A DNA stretch of 64,000 bases from CAYVQA01 sp045119035 (GCA_045119035.1 JBGVCU010000059.1:1-64000), one strand, 5' to 3'. Counted from the first letter of the stretch, positions 1 through 8,454 are shown. The notes: generated by a model not told the origin, from the sequence alone. Translations and numbers: made by a program.

Positions 1-32
1 CAATATTATTATAGGAAATTATGAACATAAAT

Positions 33-70
33 AAAAGCGTTTAGTATTTAATGTACTAGACGCTTTTAAT
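33..70 (+). terminator. Hairpin, probable terminator
   Basis: A 14-base stem (33-46 with 54-67, one G-U pair) closes a 7-base loop. The 3' arm ends in TTTT, but the T run stops there, so termination may be modest. It probably ends a gene to the left of the window. Confidence 0.5.
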
Positions 71-142
71 TATCTTAGAAGATTTTAATAATTATCTTAA
101 AATCTCAAAATCTTAAAACCTCAAAAGATTTTACAGAACCAA

Positions 143-173
143 AATAGATTAGCAATTGCTAATCTATTTTTTT
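143..173 (+). terminator. Rho-independent terminator
   Basis: Bases 143-168 form a perfect inverted repeat (AATAGATTAGCAA and its complement) followed by a run of seven T from 167. The A-rich 5' side means it could work in both directions. Confidence 0.75.
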
Positions 174-286
174 ATGAATTTAAACAAATATCCTTTTTAT
201 TTTCCATTTATTACAATATTTTTCTATATTTAAAGTTATTTTGCTTTGACAAATAATGTTTTAAAAATATTTAGTTACAATTTTGC

Positions 287-315
287 TTGAAAAATAACAT
301 AATAGATAGTATAAT
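287..315 (+). promoter_or_regulatory. Sigma-A type promoter of the first RHS gene
   Basis: TTGAAA at 287-292 and TATAAT at 310-315 are separated by 17 bases. The predicted start of transcription is about 10 bases before the AAGGGGGGA ribosome site at 323-330, so the leader is very short. Confidence 0.65.
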
Positions 316-335
316 ATTGATAAGGGGGGATATAT

Positions 336-3300
336 ATGACAAATAAAATTTTTAAAAAACTTTCAGAAGCATCAGTTACTTTATTTCAGTATAATCGGAT
401 TACAACACAAATTACAACTGTAGAGCGTGTTTATTGTGATGTGAATAGATATATAAAGTGTGATGTTTTTAATTTGGATTTATCGTTAATTCATTTAATT
501 TCCGCAAAAATTAAGCTAAAAGACTGTTCAGGAGATTATAGAAGTTGTTATGTTTCAAAAATTACAAATGGTGTAATTAATTCACCTGAATTTACAAAAG
601 AGGCTTATATACAAAATGATAGTTCATCAACATCACAATTATTGGATATTACTGATCTTTTTGTAGACAACACTTCTAATTCTTTTTCGTTTGTAATTAA
701 ACCAGGAAATGATATTACTTCATTTAGCTGTAGCAGTGGTGATGCCGAAATATTCTTAGAATTCATTGAAGATAAATATAGTGTATATAAAAATTCAAAA
801 TTTAATGTTTCAGTAGGTGATACAACTAATTGTGTTATTAATCCATTATTCAAAAAATACGTAACATCAACTAAAATATTTTCACTTACAGGTGGGTATT
901 TACCACTTGATTTATCATTAAATTATAGCTATTTAATGGCAAAAGAAAACAAAGAATGTTTTAAATTTAGTTATGAACAAAGTCTTTATATTAATGACAG
1001 TATTATTTACTATTTTGATGATATGTTTAATAGACATACTTTTATTAAATCAAATGTACCGTCAATTTATTATGATGTATCTAGTCCAGGTTTAGTACTT
1101 TATGTTGAAACAAATGGTTATTATATTACTGATGATAAAACATTAAGATTAGATTTTAATAGTAATGGAAAACTAACAAAAATTACAAAACAAATTGATG
1201 AACACAAAATAATTGAAAATAATATTAATTATATAAACAATAAAATATATAGTATCACAGATGATTTAAATAGAGTATGTTTGTTTACCTATGATAATTA
1301 CGATAGTGCTAATTACAATATTACCATTACAAAACCGGACTCGACAATTGTTACTGTAACGATTGAAAATAATGTAGTAACGTCAATAAATGGTACTGTA
1401 AATAATTCGCAAATTAATAACAATATTGTATTTAAATATTTAGGAAATACTTCACTATCAATTTTATCTAGTGTTTGTGATTATACTCATGATGGAATCG
1501 AATTTTTTTATGATGATAATATTGCATTTAATGGATATAGGAATTATGTTTTAAAAAATTCTTCGAAATATCAAATTTCAAAAAATTTAATAAATACAAA
1601 TAACAAACAAATTTGCATTAAAAATTATGATAGAGCAGGTAATTTAATAGATGAAAAATTTATCGAAGTAGATGATGAGGGAAGTGTAGTTAAATCATAT
1701 GATATACGAAACGATGAGATTTCAAATGTTAAAACATTATACTATACACCGTATTCATATCATCCTAATAGTAATATTGAACCTCAGGAGATTAGTATAG
1801 ATTTATTACCGGATTTTGAAATCTATAACTTTATTTATGATAATGATGAAATAAATAATCCATTAATTCACCAGATAACTGGATTAGATACATTGAATGA
1901 TAAAGTAACTCAAAAATATAAAGTAAATTTCAAGACATGGTTTAGAGAGATTAAATTTTTCCCATATGAGACACCTAATGTTAATTTAAAAATACATATT
2001 GAATATTCTATGAATGATAGTGAAATAGGATCAAATATAATCTGTATACCATTAGATTTTTCTAAAGAAAATATTGTATCATATTATGAAAAAGAATTTA
2101 CAATTCCAAGAAGCAATTGGGTAAATATTAAATTTTATTATAATGCCAGTGGTATTAGTTGTGAAATGAATTTAAGAAATTTATGTTTAACTAAAGCATT
2201 TTCTATTGAAACTATCGATTGTTTTAATAAAGATACTACAGAAGTTTCGTATTTACTTGATAATGAAAATTTCTGTCAAATAATAAAACCAAATAGAATA
2301 ATTTTCTCATCTACACTTGATAATAATTCAAATTCTGTTTCAAGTGTTGATTTAACAAAATCGGATTATATTTTAACACTGAATAGTTATATTAAAAATC
2401 CGTCTAATCATCATTTATGGTATGATAACGGTAAATGTATGATAGCAAATATTAATAATGTAGTTATTTATCTCGATGAAAATAATAGTTTTCAATTGAA
2501 TACTTTAAAAGTTGCCTCTTTATCATTTTTAGTAGATAGAACTATTTTTGTTAATAACTTAATCACTACTAATTATTATAAAGTTATTACTGAAGAAGAT
2601 TATTCAAATATTAAACATACTGTTATTGAAACTTATGATTGTTTTGGCAAATTAGAATCTGTAGTTGATTCAAAAGGAAATACTCGTAATTATATGTATT
2701 CATATTCAAATTTAGAAGATGTTTTTAATGAAGAAATTATTAGTATAGACGGGAAAAGATCATATAAGCAACATAAAATAATCTATGGTAATGATTCAAT
2801 TCAAGAAATTAAAATGGATTCTGACTATGAATTAATTAATTCTGGAAATGGAGTAGTTTCCACATTGCATATTAATAAGTTATCTGGACAATGTACAAAA
2901 ATGATAATGCCAAATAATCAAGTCATTGAATATAATTATAAAGATGATAATTTTAGTATATCAGATATTAATACAACTATAAATAATATAAATAATAAAA
3001 ATATAATTGATTATAATTACAATATAATTAATAAATTAAATCACAATAATTTTGATTATGATTTAACATATGGTAGTAGAAAAGAATTAACTAATATTAA
3101 AATATCATCTATTAATTTAATTAATAATAGTTATTCATATGGTTATGCTAATACTGGTATTGAAACTACTTATCCAACTGGATATAGTGAAGAAAGTTAT
3201 TATGACGAGTATGGAAGATTATATAAAATTTCTTCTGATAATAATACATTATTTACTAACACTTATTCTGATGAAAACACGTATAATGTTGTTACTAATG

Positions 3301-5345
3301 GTACGACTGGGCAGAGAAATGCTGATTCTTTATTAAGAGTTTCAAATGATGGATATTTAGCTACTTATTATTATTACGATCAAACCGATTATAATGATGA
3401 CAATTATATTGAGAAAAGAAATGATAATGGATATAAACAAGTAACAAAAATAACAAATGTTAGACTTACTAAACTATATGGTTATGATGCAAAAAGAAGA
3501 ATAAAAACGACTAAAATAGAAACTCCACATTTTTATCAAAAAGAAGAATTTGAATATATAAATGGAGATAAGTATAACAGTGATTTAATCAATACTAATA
3601 AAATTTCTTACAAACTATCAACAAACACAAATACTACTTCAATTAATTCATCAAGATATTATGATAGTATATCAAGAGTTTCTGATACTTCTTTAATGAT
3701 AAATAATAATTTTTCTATTAATAGATCTATTATATATAAAGAAAATGGAAGTTATTGCTCTAATTTCATAAATAGAATAATCTATAAACATAATGGACAG
3801 GTTTTCAATGATGAAAATATTGAATATGATTCATTAGGTAACATTAGTCGAGTTACATATAATGATAATAATAGTTCTATTGAATATTTCTATGATCAAA
3901 TTGGTAGATTGATAAGAGAAAATAATCCTATTCTTCAAAAGAGTTATTTATATGACTATGATGCAGGCGGAAATATACTTAGCAAAAAGGAATATAATTT
4001 TACAACCACTGCTTTGAATAATAAAACTCCAATTAATATTTTCACTTTTTCATATGACTCTATTTATAAAGATAAACTAATAAAAGTAAATTCTGATAAT
4101 TTAACGTATTTAAATAACGAAGTTTTACTTTCTTCATATAAGAATCATTCATTTACATGGTCAAAACGTAATAATTTAACTGCTCACTACAATACATCAA
4201 CAGGTAATAGAACAGCTTATAAATATAATGAAAAAGGCCAAAGAATACAGAAAAATGTTCGTGTTGCATCAAACATTGAAAAAGAAATATATTATGTATA
4301 TGACGGTAATAAGTTATTAGAAGAGCTTGTAACAAAAAAAGTGCTTTATCCTGCTGGTAATAATGGTAATGATTTATTATTTAAAAATATTTATTATTTA
4401 TATGATGGCGATAATTTGATAGGTTTTAGTTATAATAATTCCTTATATTATTATTCATATGATTGCATAGGAAATATTAAATATATTTTGGATTCTACTT
4501 GTAATGTAGTTGCAAAATACGAATATGATGCTTGGGGAAATCACTTAGTGTACCAAAAAACATCTAGTGGATATACTTTAAATAATGCAGACACTTTTAT
4601 TGGGAATATTAATTCAATTAGATATAAAGGATACTATTATGATGTTGAAACGGGATTATTTTGGTTATCCTCAAGGTATTATTCACCCGAATTATGTAGA
4701 TTTATAAGTCCTGATGATATTGAATATCTAGATCCAGAAAGTGTAAATGGATTAAATTTATATTGCTACTGCAAAAATAATCCAATCATGTATGCCGATC
4801 CTAGTGGACATTTTACTATTGCTACTTTACTTATTTCTATAGGAATAAGTCTTGCATTTGAAGTTGTAGAAGATTTAATTGGAGATGGAAAACTAGGTGG
4901 AGATAAAGATAGATGGGATTATTTAGGAGCAGTAATCTCAGGTTTCTTCGGCGGACTAGGTGGTGGATTAGCTGCTCAAGCAATATTCTCTGTGGCTGGA
5001 GGACTAGCAGATGCTGCTATATCCGGAGATTTACATGAAAATGGTTTTTGGAGCACAATGGGAAGTATCGCCCTATCTACTGCAATATCATTTGGAGCAG
5101 GAGCTTTATCAAGAATAATTTCTAATAAAATTCAAATTAAAAAGCTAAATACCGATCCATTTAATAACAGAAATGTGGTTAGAAACTTGGGTGTTAATTA
5201 TAGTTTTAAAAAGAATGGTAAGTCAGTAGAAGCAGCAATAAAAGCAATAAAAAATGGAAATTGGATCTCAAAAACTTTATGGGAAGGTTTTTCTTCTAAT
5301 CTTGGAGGAAGTACTACATCTTTCGTTTGGGGATTAATATTTTAA
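336..5345 (+). CDS. RHS-repeat polymorphic toxin, locus 1
   Basis: This 1669-residue protein belongs to the RHS/YD-repeat family, whose members form a large beta shell around a variable C-terminal toxin. Residues about 20-160 look like a DNRLRE-type beta-sandwich. YD-like repeats (GR, YDxxGN, YEYDAWGN patterns) become dense from about residue 950. The conserved RHS core lies near 1428-1487, with the motifs YKGYYYDVETGL, SSRYYSPELCRF and NGLNLY, and ends at ADPSGH. The last ~180 residues are the variable tip: glycine-rich, hydrophobic and rich in predicted membrane helices, so a pore-type toxin is plausible but not shown. There is no signal peptide, so export is unexplained. ATG 336 follows a strong ribosome site. 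A membrane protein gene follows after 23 bases, as expected for immunity. The gene is very rich in Asn, Lys and Ile and more AT-rich than the neighbouring core genes. Confidence 0.85.
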   Translation: MTNKIFKKLSEASVTLFQYNRITTQITTVERVYCDVNRYIKCDVFNLDLSLIHLISAKIKLKDCSGDYRSCYVSKITNGVINSPEFTKEAYIQNDSSSTSQLLDITDLFVDNTSNSFSFVIKPGNDITSFSCSSGDAEIFLEFIEDKYSVYKNSKFNVSVGDTTNCVINPLFKKYVTSTKIFSLTGGYLPLDLSLNYSYLMAKENKECFKFSYEQSLYINDSIIYYFDDMFNRHTFIKSNVPSIYYDVSSPGLVLYVETNGYYITDDKTLRLDFNSNGKLTKITKQIDEHKIIENNINYINNKIYSITDDLNRVCLFTYDNYDSANYNITITKPDSTIVTVTIENNVVTSINGTVNNSQINNNIVFKYLGNTSLSILSSVCDYTHDGIEFFYDDNIAFNGYRNYVLKNSSKYQISKNLINTNNKQICIKNYDRAGNLIDEKFIEVDDEGSVVKSYDIRNDEISNVKTLYYTPYSYHPNSNIEPQEISIDLLPDFEIYNFIYDNDEINNPLIHQITGLDTLNDKVTQKYKVNFKTWFREIKFFPYETPNVNLKIHIEYSMNDSEIGSNIICIPLDFSKENIVSYYEKEFTIPRSNWVNIKFYYNASGISCEMNLRNLCLTKAFSIETIDCFNKDTTEVSYLLDNENFCQIIKPNRIIFSSTLDNNSNSVSSVDLTKSDYILTLNSYIKNPSNHHLWYDNGKCMIANINNVVIYLDENNSFQLNTLKVASLSFLVDRTIFVNNLITTNYYKVITEEDYSNIKHTVIETYDCFGKLESVVDSKGNTRNYMYSYSNLEDVFNEEIISIDGKRSYKQHKIIYGNDSIQEIKMDSDYELINSGNGVVSTLHINKLSGQCTKMIMPNNQVIEYNYKDDNFSISDINTTINNINNKNIIDYNYNIINKLNHNNFDYDLTYGSRKELTNIKISSINLINNSYSYGYANTGIETTYPTGYSEESYYDEYGRLYKISSDNNTLFTNTYSDENTYNVVTNGTTGQRNADSLLRVSNDGYLATYYYYDQTDYNDDNYIEKRNDNGYKQVTKITNVRLTKLYGYDAKRRIKTTKIETPHFYQKEEFEYINGDKYNSDLINTNKISYKLSTNTNTTSINSSRYYDSISRVSDTSLMINNNFSINRSIIYKENGSYCSNFINRIIYKHNGQVFNDENIEYDSLGNISRVTYNDNNSSIEYFYDQIGRLIRENNPILQKSYLYDYDAGGNILSKKEYNFTTTALNNKTPINIFTFSYDSIYKDKLIKVNSDNLTYLNNEVLLSSYKNHSFTWSKRNNLTAHYNTSTGNRTAYKYNEKGQRIQKNVRVASNIEKEIYYVYDGNKLLEELVTKKVLYPAGNNGNDLLFKNIYYLYDGDNLIGFSYNNSLYYYSYDCIGNIKYILDSTCNVVAKYEYDAWGNHLVYQKTSSGYTLNNADTFIGNINSIRYKGYYYDVETGLFWLSSRYYSPELCRFISPDDIEYLDPESVNGLNLYCYCKNNPIMYADPSGHFTIATLLISIGISLAFEVVEDLIGDGKLGGDKDRWDYLGAVISGFFGGLGGGLAAQAIFSVAGGLADAAISGDLHENGFWSTMGSIALSTAISFGAGALSRIISNKIQIKKLNTDPFNNRNVVRNLGVNYSFKKNGKSVEAAIKAIKNGNWISKTLWEGFSSNLGGSTTSFVWGLIF

Positions 5346-5368
5346 GCATTGAGGGAGATATCTAAATT

Positions 5369-5926
5369 ATGAAATTAACAAAATATGAATATAATCATAA
5401 AGATTGTGATAAAACAGGTAGATCATATTATGCAAAACCTGTGGAAAGATTTGCTTTTGTAATTTTAATAAATCTTGCTATTTTATCTTTGCCATTTGGA
5501 TTAATCCTTATTGATAAGCCTTATAATATCATTTATGCAATTATAATATTAATTTGCATTTCAATATTTTCTATTATATTGGAATATAATCCTGTTATGA
5601 TAATAAATTATATTGATTATATTATGTTTAATTTGTTTTTTAAAAACAACGTATATAAAATTTTTGTCCAAAAATTAAGAGATTATAATAATATACTTAA
5701 ATTTGAAAAAAAATTAAATATATCAAATTTAAGAACTTCGTGTGTTAATTCAAAGAAAATATTGTTTCTTTTAAAGAGGAAAGGTTATAAAAAAGGAATT
5801 ATATGTATGAATAAAATAATTTTAATTTTGGATAATAACGAAAAAGAGATTATTAAATATAATATAAATGAATTTTCTGATTTAGATAAATTTTTAAAAT
5901 TTTTAAATAAAAATATTAATAATTAA
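5369..5926 (+). CDS. Two-helix membrane protein, probable immunity protein of locus 1
   Basis: The 185-residue product matches no family I recognise. After a polar N-terminus (about 28 residues) there are two closely spaced hydrophobic helices, at about 28-48 and 51-72, then a basic, beta-prone cytoplasmic domain of about 110 residues. The gene starts 23 bases after the RHS stop, and GGGAG lies upstream of the ATG, so the two are probably cotranscribed. Position and architecture match the immunity genes after the other glycine-rich tips in this window (6653-7114 and 42686-43138), which also have two N-terminal helices and a small soluble domain. A membrane immunity protein fits a toxin that acts in the membrane. 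The function is inferred from position, not from homology. Confidence 0.6.
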   Translation: MKLTKYEYNHKDCDKTGRSYYAKPVERFAFVILINLAILSLPFGLILIDKPYNIIYAIIILICISIFSIILEYNPVMIINYIDYIMFNLFFKNNVYKIFVQKLRDYNNILKFEKKLNISNLRTSCVNSKKILFLLKRKGYKKGIICMNKIILILDNNEKEIIKYNINEFSDLDKFLKFLNKNINN

Positions 5927-6119
5927 ACAAACATCACTTTTAACATTAAGGGTGGAGATGATAATCTCAGTTTCATCCTTTCTTACATTTAGATGACAAG
6001 AACGAAACCTGGGAATCCTAGTTGTCGCAACAGTCGAAAATGCAACTTGTTGCTTTTTCCTTATCCTGCCTATAAAATAAGCAAATTTGCAACACATTTT
6101 AGTTCAGTGACTGAGTATA
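5927..6119. other. Non-coding segment between toxin modules
   Basis: I see no credible gene; the open frame on the minus strand has no ribosome site. There is a GAGAT/ATCTC hairpin near 5955. The less AT-rich stretch at about 6000-6080 contains short matches (TCCTAGTT, TTATCCTG) to the spacer part of the repeats at 7112 and 43139. It may be a decayed relative of that element, but the match is too weak to be sure. Confidence 0.35.
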
Positions 6120-6638
6120 TTGCATTTGTTTTTCCTACAAATTTTAAAAAATATTTTATTTAATTGTTGTTGGCTTTCATTTTTTATAAAATTGTGCTAT
6201 AATGAAAAAAATCTAGAATTTTCTGTAGGAGGTGCATTATCAGATTTTCACTATTCTGCTTATGGAATTAATGGATATACTACTCTAGATAATTTACCTT
6301 CAACAAGTACAAAAATATTTAAAGGTATTGGTTTTGGTTTAATTGCTTTAGATGTCATAGAAGCAGGATATTATAGTTATCAAAATGGCCATTCTTTCGG
6401 TCAAGTAGTACTAAATGTCAGATTGACTACAGGGAAAAACATACTTGTCTTTAAAGCAGCTACAGGTGTGGCAATAACTGTTGGAACTTGGGCAGGAGCA
6501 AAATTTGGGTCTTCTTTGGGATCAGCTGCTGGACCAGTAGGATTTGCTATCGGAGCGGTGGCAGGGGCTGCCGTTGGATGGATTATTGATGAGTTTGGTG
6601 ATGTGATTATTGATTGGGTAGTAGGATGGTTTGATTAA
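6120..6638 (+). pseudogene. Orphan RHS toxin tip (glycine-rich, membrane type)
   Basis: The open frame encodes a toxin tip detached from any RHS shell. Homology-like sequence starts around 6222 with SVGG, the same residues at which the tip of the RHS protein at 37055-42670 leaves its core (SSVGGMV). The remaining ~138 residues contain two hydrophobic glycine/alanine-rich stretches and end in VVGWFD, close to the VNSWFD end of the other RHS protein. The part before 6222 shows no RHS motifs, and there is no ATG or ribosome site at a sensible place (only TTG 6120), so translation by itself is doubtful. It is followed 14 bases later by its own immunity-like gene. It reads as a stored, silent cassette that could be brought back by recombination into an RHS gene. 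Confidence 0.6.
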
Positions 6639-6652
6639 TTAGGAGGAAAAAT

Positions 6653-7114
6653 ATGAAAATAATACCAGTTAAATTTATTATTATTTTAAGTCTTATCTGT
6701 ATATTAATTTTTCCAACATGCTTTTATTTAATTGGATTCTTAGTTTTCTATTTATTAACACTTGGTAATTCAGTGGTTCCATTTTATTTAATCTGTGCTC
6801 CAATGGGGTTTGGTATACTTTTTGAGTTTTTGGTTTTAATAACTCCGGAATTTTTTAAATTAATTATTAAAAATGGAATTATTGAAAATAATATAATGGA
6901 TGGAACTAATAATGATGGATGGTGCGAAAGTATATCTAATATTAGAAAAATTGAATTAGTCGGAAAAGAGGAAGTACAAAAATACTTTAAGCAATTTAAT
7001 AAAAGCAAAGCTATATTAATTGATTTTGGAAATTATAATGTTAAATATATTTATGTTGGATTATTTTCTAAAAAGCAAATCAAAAAAATAATGAAATTAT
7101 TAAACAATAAATAA
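6653..7114 (+). CDS. Two-helix membrane protein, probable immunity protein of the orphan tip
   Basis: The 153-residue product has two N-terminal hydrophobic helices (about 8-40 and 44-73) and a ~80-residue basic soluble domain with alternating beta-strand patterns. ATG 6653 follows a clear AGGAGG. No named family is recognised. It sits 14 bases after the orphan toxin tip, and its stop codon lies inside the repeat that also follows the immunity gene at 42686-43138. The two proteins share layout and length (153 and 150 residues) but little obvious sequence. Retaining immunity to a silent toxin is common in RHS loci, because sister cells may still make it. The immunity role is inference from position. 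Confidence 0.6.
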   Translation: MKIIPVKFIIILSLICILIFPTCFYLIGFLVFYLLTLGNSVVPFYLICAPMGFGILFEFLVLITPEFFKLIIKNGIIENNIMDGTNNDGWCESISNIRKIELVGKEEVQKYFKQFNKSKAILIDFGNYNVKYIYVGLFSKKQIKKIMKLLNNK

Positions 7115-7133
7115 AACATAGAATTTAGACACT

Positions 7134-7171
7134 AACCACTTTGTTGAGTAACACCAATAAGGTGGTTTTTT
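7134..7171 (+). terminator. Terminator inside repeat copy A
   Basis: AACCACTTTGTTG (7134-7146) pairs with CAATAAGGTGGTT (7155-7167), using two G-U pairs, and is followed by a T run. Copy B at 43161 keeps the same stem with different wobble positions, which supports a selected RNA structure ending the toxin/immunity transcript. Confidence 0.75.
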
Positions 7172-7329
7172 ATATGTAATCTAGGTATTCTAGTTACTAA
7201 ATATTGACGTGTGAAGAAAAGTGAAGGACGATTTATCCTGTTACAGATTTATATAACTTTTAAAATTTTTTAATTTTGACCCGGACACTTTAATAGTTAA
7301 ATGTATGTTACTATTGAAGGAGAAATTTT

Positions 7330-7470
7330 ATGAGTAAAGAAAAGGTTATTGAAATTAAAATAAACGATGTGACTTATATTGTGTCTGAAGTAAATAGAAA
7401 TGATGATCACTTAAAACAAATAATTAAAGATATACTCATAGAAATATTAAAATATGAGAATAAACATTAA
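7330..7470 (+). CDS. TnpW-like small transposon protein
   Basis: A 46-residue acidic/basic peptide with the core EIKINDVTYIVSE, followed by an amphipathic helix. It resembles the small TnpW-type proteins often encoded just upstream of serine recombinases in Firmicutes transposons (a recognition by pattern, not a search). ATG follows GAAGGAG. A 46-codon homologue lies at 43349-43489; several differences between them are silent third-position changes, which supports real coding. The recombinase that should follow is here reduced to a fragment at 7525-7638. The function of TnpW is not established. Confidence 0.55.
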   Translation: MSKEKVIEIKINDVTYIVSEVNRNDDHLKQIIKDILIEILKYENKH

Positions 7471-7524
7471 TAATATGATAAAACATAGATGGCTAGTCAT
7501 ATGTTTTATTTTACAGGAGGTAAA

Positions 7525-7638
7525 ATGAAACAAAAAGAAGTATATAAGACAGCAATTTATTGTCGTTTATCATTAGATGATGGATATTCGGGTTTTAATT
7601 ACAATCCATCCAATTTTAAAAATATAGCAAGATATTAA
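7525..7638 (+). pseudogene. Serine recombinase remnant with internal deletion
   Basis: The 37-codon frame has an intact AGGAGG and ATG. It encodes KTAIYCRLSLDDG, the start of a large serine recombinase with the catalytic-serine motif, fused directly to DGYSGFNYNPSNF, a motif normally some 40-50 residues further in. It then hits a stop. The junction falls on GATGATGGA, which both motifs would be expected to encode, so the gap is best explained by a short-homology deletion. Everything C-terminal, including DNA binding, is gone. It marks the former presence of an integrative element beside the toxin locus. Confidence 0.7.
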
Positions 7639-7667
7639 AAAGGTTCAATATTTTAATATGTTATTTA

Positions 7668-7700
7668 AAATCCCTCACCTATTTATAAGGTGAGGGATTT
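7668..7700. terminator. Bidirectional terminator between the recombinase remnant and recU
   Basis: AAATCCCTCACCT (7668-7680) pairs perfectly with 7688-7700 around a 7-base loop. T-rich on one side and A-rich on the other, it can end transcripts from both the left locus and the convergent recU gene. Confidence 0.8.
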
Positions 7701-7701
7701 A

Positions 7702-8238
7702 TTACATTAATATATCAATTATCTTTAGGTAATTTAGTTCAATATAATCATTGCTTTCTACTAAATAAGCTTCTTCTTTAAATACATGATAAGGTATACT
7801 TTTTCTTCTTTTTTCTGATGTATCATGATAATATTTACTAAAAATTTCTATTGGTAGTAAATACACTTCATTAAGTGTAGAAAATTCAATTATTAAAAAA
7901 CTAATACCACCATGTTTTTTAACAGTTTCTAAATGTTTTATTTGATGTTTATAAATTCGATTGTAAGAAAAAGATTTTGCTTGTGTTGTTTTTGCTTCAA
8001 AGTCAATATATTTTCCTTTATAAATACCATTATAATCTGTTGTTGATGGTATTTTAAAATAAGCTTCTGTGATTTTGGCTCTGGAACGTTTCGGATACAT
8101 TACTTTAACAAGTTGAATTGGTGTAGGTTTTTTGTAAATTATAGCTATATCATGGTCTAAATAATGATTATTTGCAAGATTAATTTTATTTTCAAAAGAA
8201 ATACCTAAATTTGCTTTTTTTATATTTTTTCCAAACAT
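7702..8238 (-). CDS. recU: Holliday junction resolvase RecU
   Basis: RecU cuts four-way junctions during recombination repair and chromosome segregation in Firmicutes. The 178-residue product shows the family signatures in order: an NxGxxFE-type N-terminus (NLGISFENKIN), KKPTPIQLVKV, YPKRSRAKITEAYFK, STTDYNG and YIDFEAKTT. The Asp of STTDYNG and the Glu and Lys of DFEAK are the nuclease residues known for the family. HQIKHL and GGISFLIIEF follow, as usual. A start at 8238 is chosen because AAAGGGGGA lies just upstream of that ATG; the longer frame from 8274 has no ribosome site. It is transcribed divergently from rny. In B. subtilis recU pairs with ponA, which is not seen here. Confidence 0.93.
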   Translation of the reverse strand: MFGKNIKKANLGISFENKINLANNHYLDHDIAIIYKKPTPIQLVKVMYPKRSRAKITEAYFKIPSTTDYNGIYKGKYIDFEAKTTQAKSFSYNRIYKHQIKHLETVKKHGGISFLIIEFSTLNEVYLLPIEIFSKYYHDTSEKRRKSIPYHVFKEEAYLVESNDYIELNYLKIIDILM

Positions 8239-8264
8239 ATTATATCCCCCTTTATGTTTATATA

Positions 8265-8294
8265 ATTTTATCATTTTATTATTAAGTTAAACAA
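8265..8294 (-). promoter_or_regulatory. Promoter of recU
   Basis: On the minus strand TTGTTT (8294-8289) and an extended -10 TGATAAAAT (TAAAAT at 8270-8265) are 18 bases apart and lead into a short leader before the recU ribosome site. Confidence 0.5.
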
Positions 8295-8359
8295 GTAAAA
8301 TACTAAATTTCAAAGGTTTTTTAAAATATTTTCAAAATCAAGATATTCTATTTAATTGT

Positions 8360-8388
8360 TTGACTTTAAAATGATTTTATAGTATAAT
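8360..8388 (+). promoter_or_regulatory. Promoter of rny
   Basis: TTGACT (8360-8365) and a consensus TATAAT (8383-8388) with 17-base spacing. The transcript would have a leader of about 60 bases before the rny start. Confidence 0.75.
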
Positions 8389-8454
8389 TAATAAGGTATT
8401 AAAAAAGGTTTTAATATTTTAAAAAATATTTTATATATAGAAGGAGAAAAAGAA

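Larger units (their letters stand above)
1..335. other. Intergenic region upstream of the first RHS gene
   Basis: No gene is supported here. The stretch holds two hairpins that look like transcription terminators (33-70 and 143-173), then AT-rich sequence, then the promoter and ribosome site of the RHS gene that starts at 336. Bases 2-34 read as ten codons ending in TAA and could be the tail of an upstream gene, but that is too short to judge. The paired terminators separate the RHS gene from whatever lies to the left. Confidence 0.6.
7112..7498 (+). repeat. Dispersed repeat, copy A (terminator plus TnpW-like gene)
   Basis: About 385 bases here are closely similar (roughly 85 percent by eye) to 43139-43515. 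The shared block begins at the stop codon of the upstream immunity gene and contains a terminator, a ~150-base spacer with the conserved words TATGTAATCTAGGTAT and CGATTTATCCTGT, and a 46-codon gene. Similarity stops at about CTAGT 7498. After that, copy A continues into a recombinase fragment and copy B into an orphan toxin. Confidence 0.8.

Noticed and set aside
1..34. Possible C-terminal end of an upstream gene (ten codons then TAA)
   Set aside because: Too short to identify, and other frames also close quickly here.
4153..4335. Minus-strand frame inside the first RHS gene
   Set aside because: Antisense shadow of the repeat region; no ribosome site.
5903..6097. Open frame on the minus strand (64 codons)
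   Set aside because: No ribosome site, no recognisable features, overlaps the immunity gene end; treated as chance.
6120..6221. N-terminal 34 codons of the open frame leading into the orphan tip
   Set aside because: TTG start without ribosome site and low-complexity hydrophobic codons that do not resemble an RHS core; not counted as part of a real protein.
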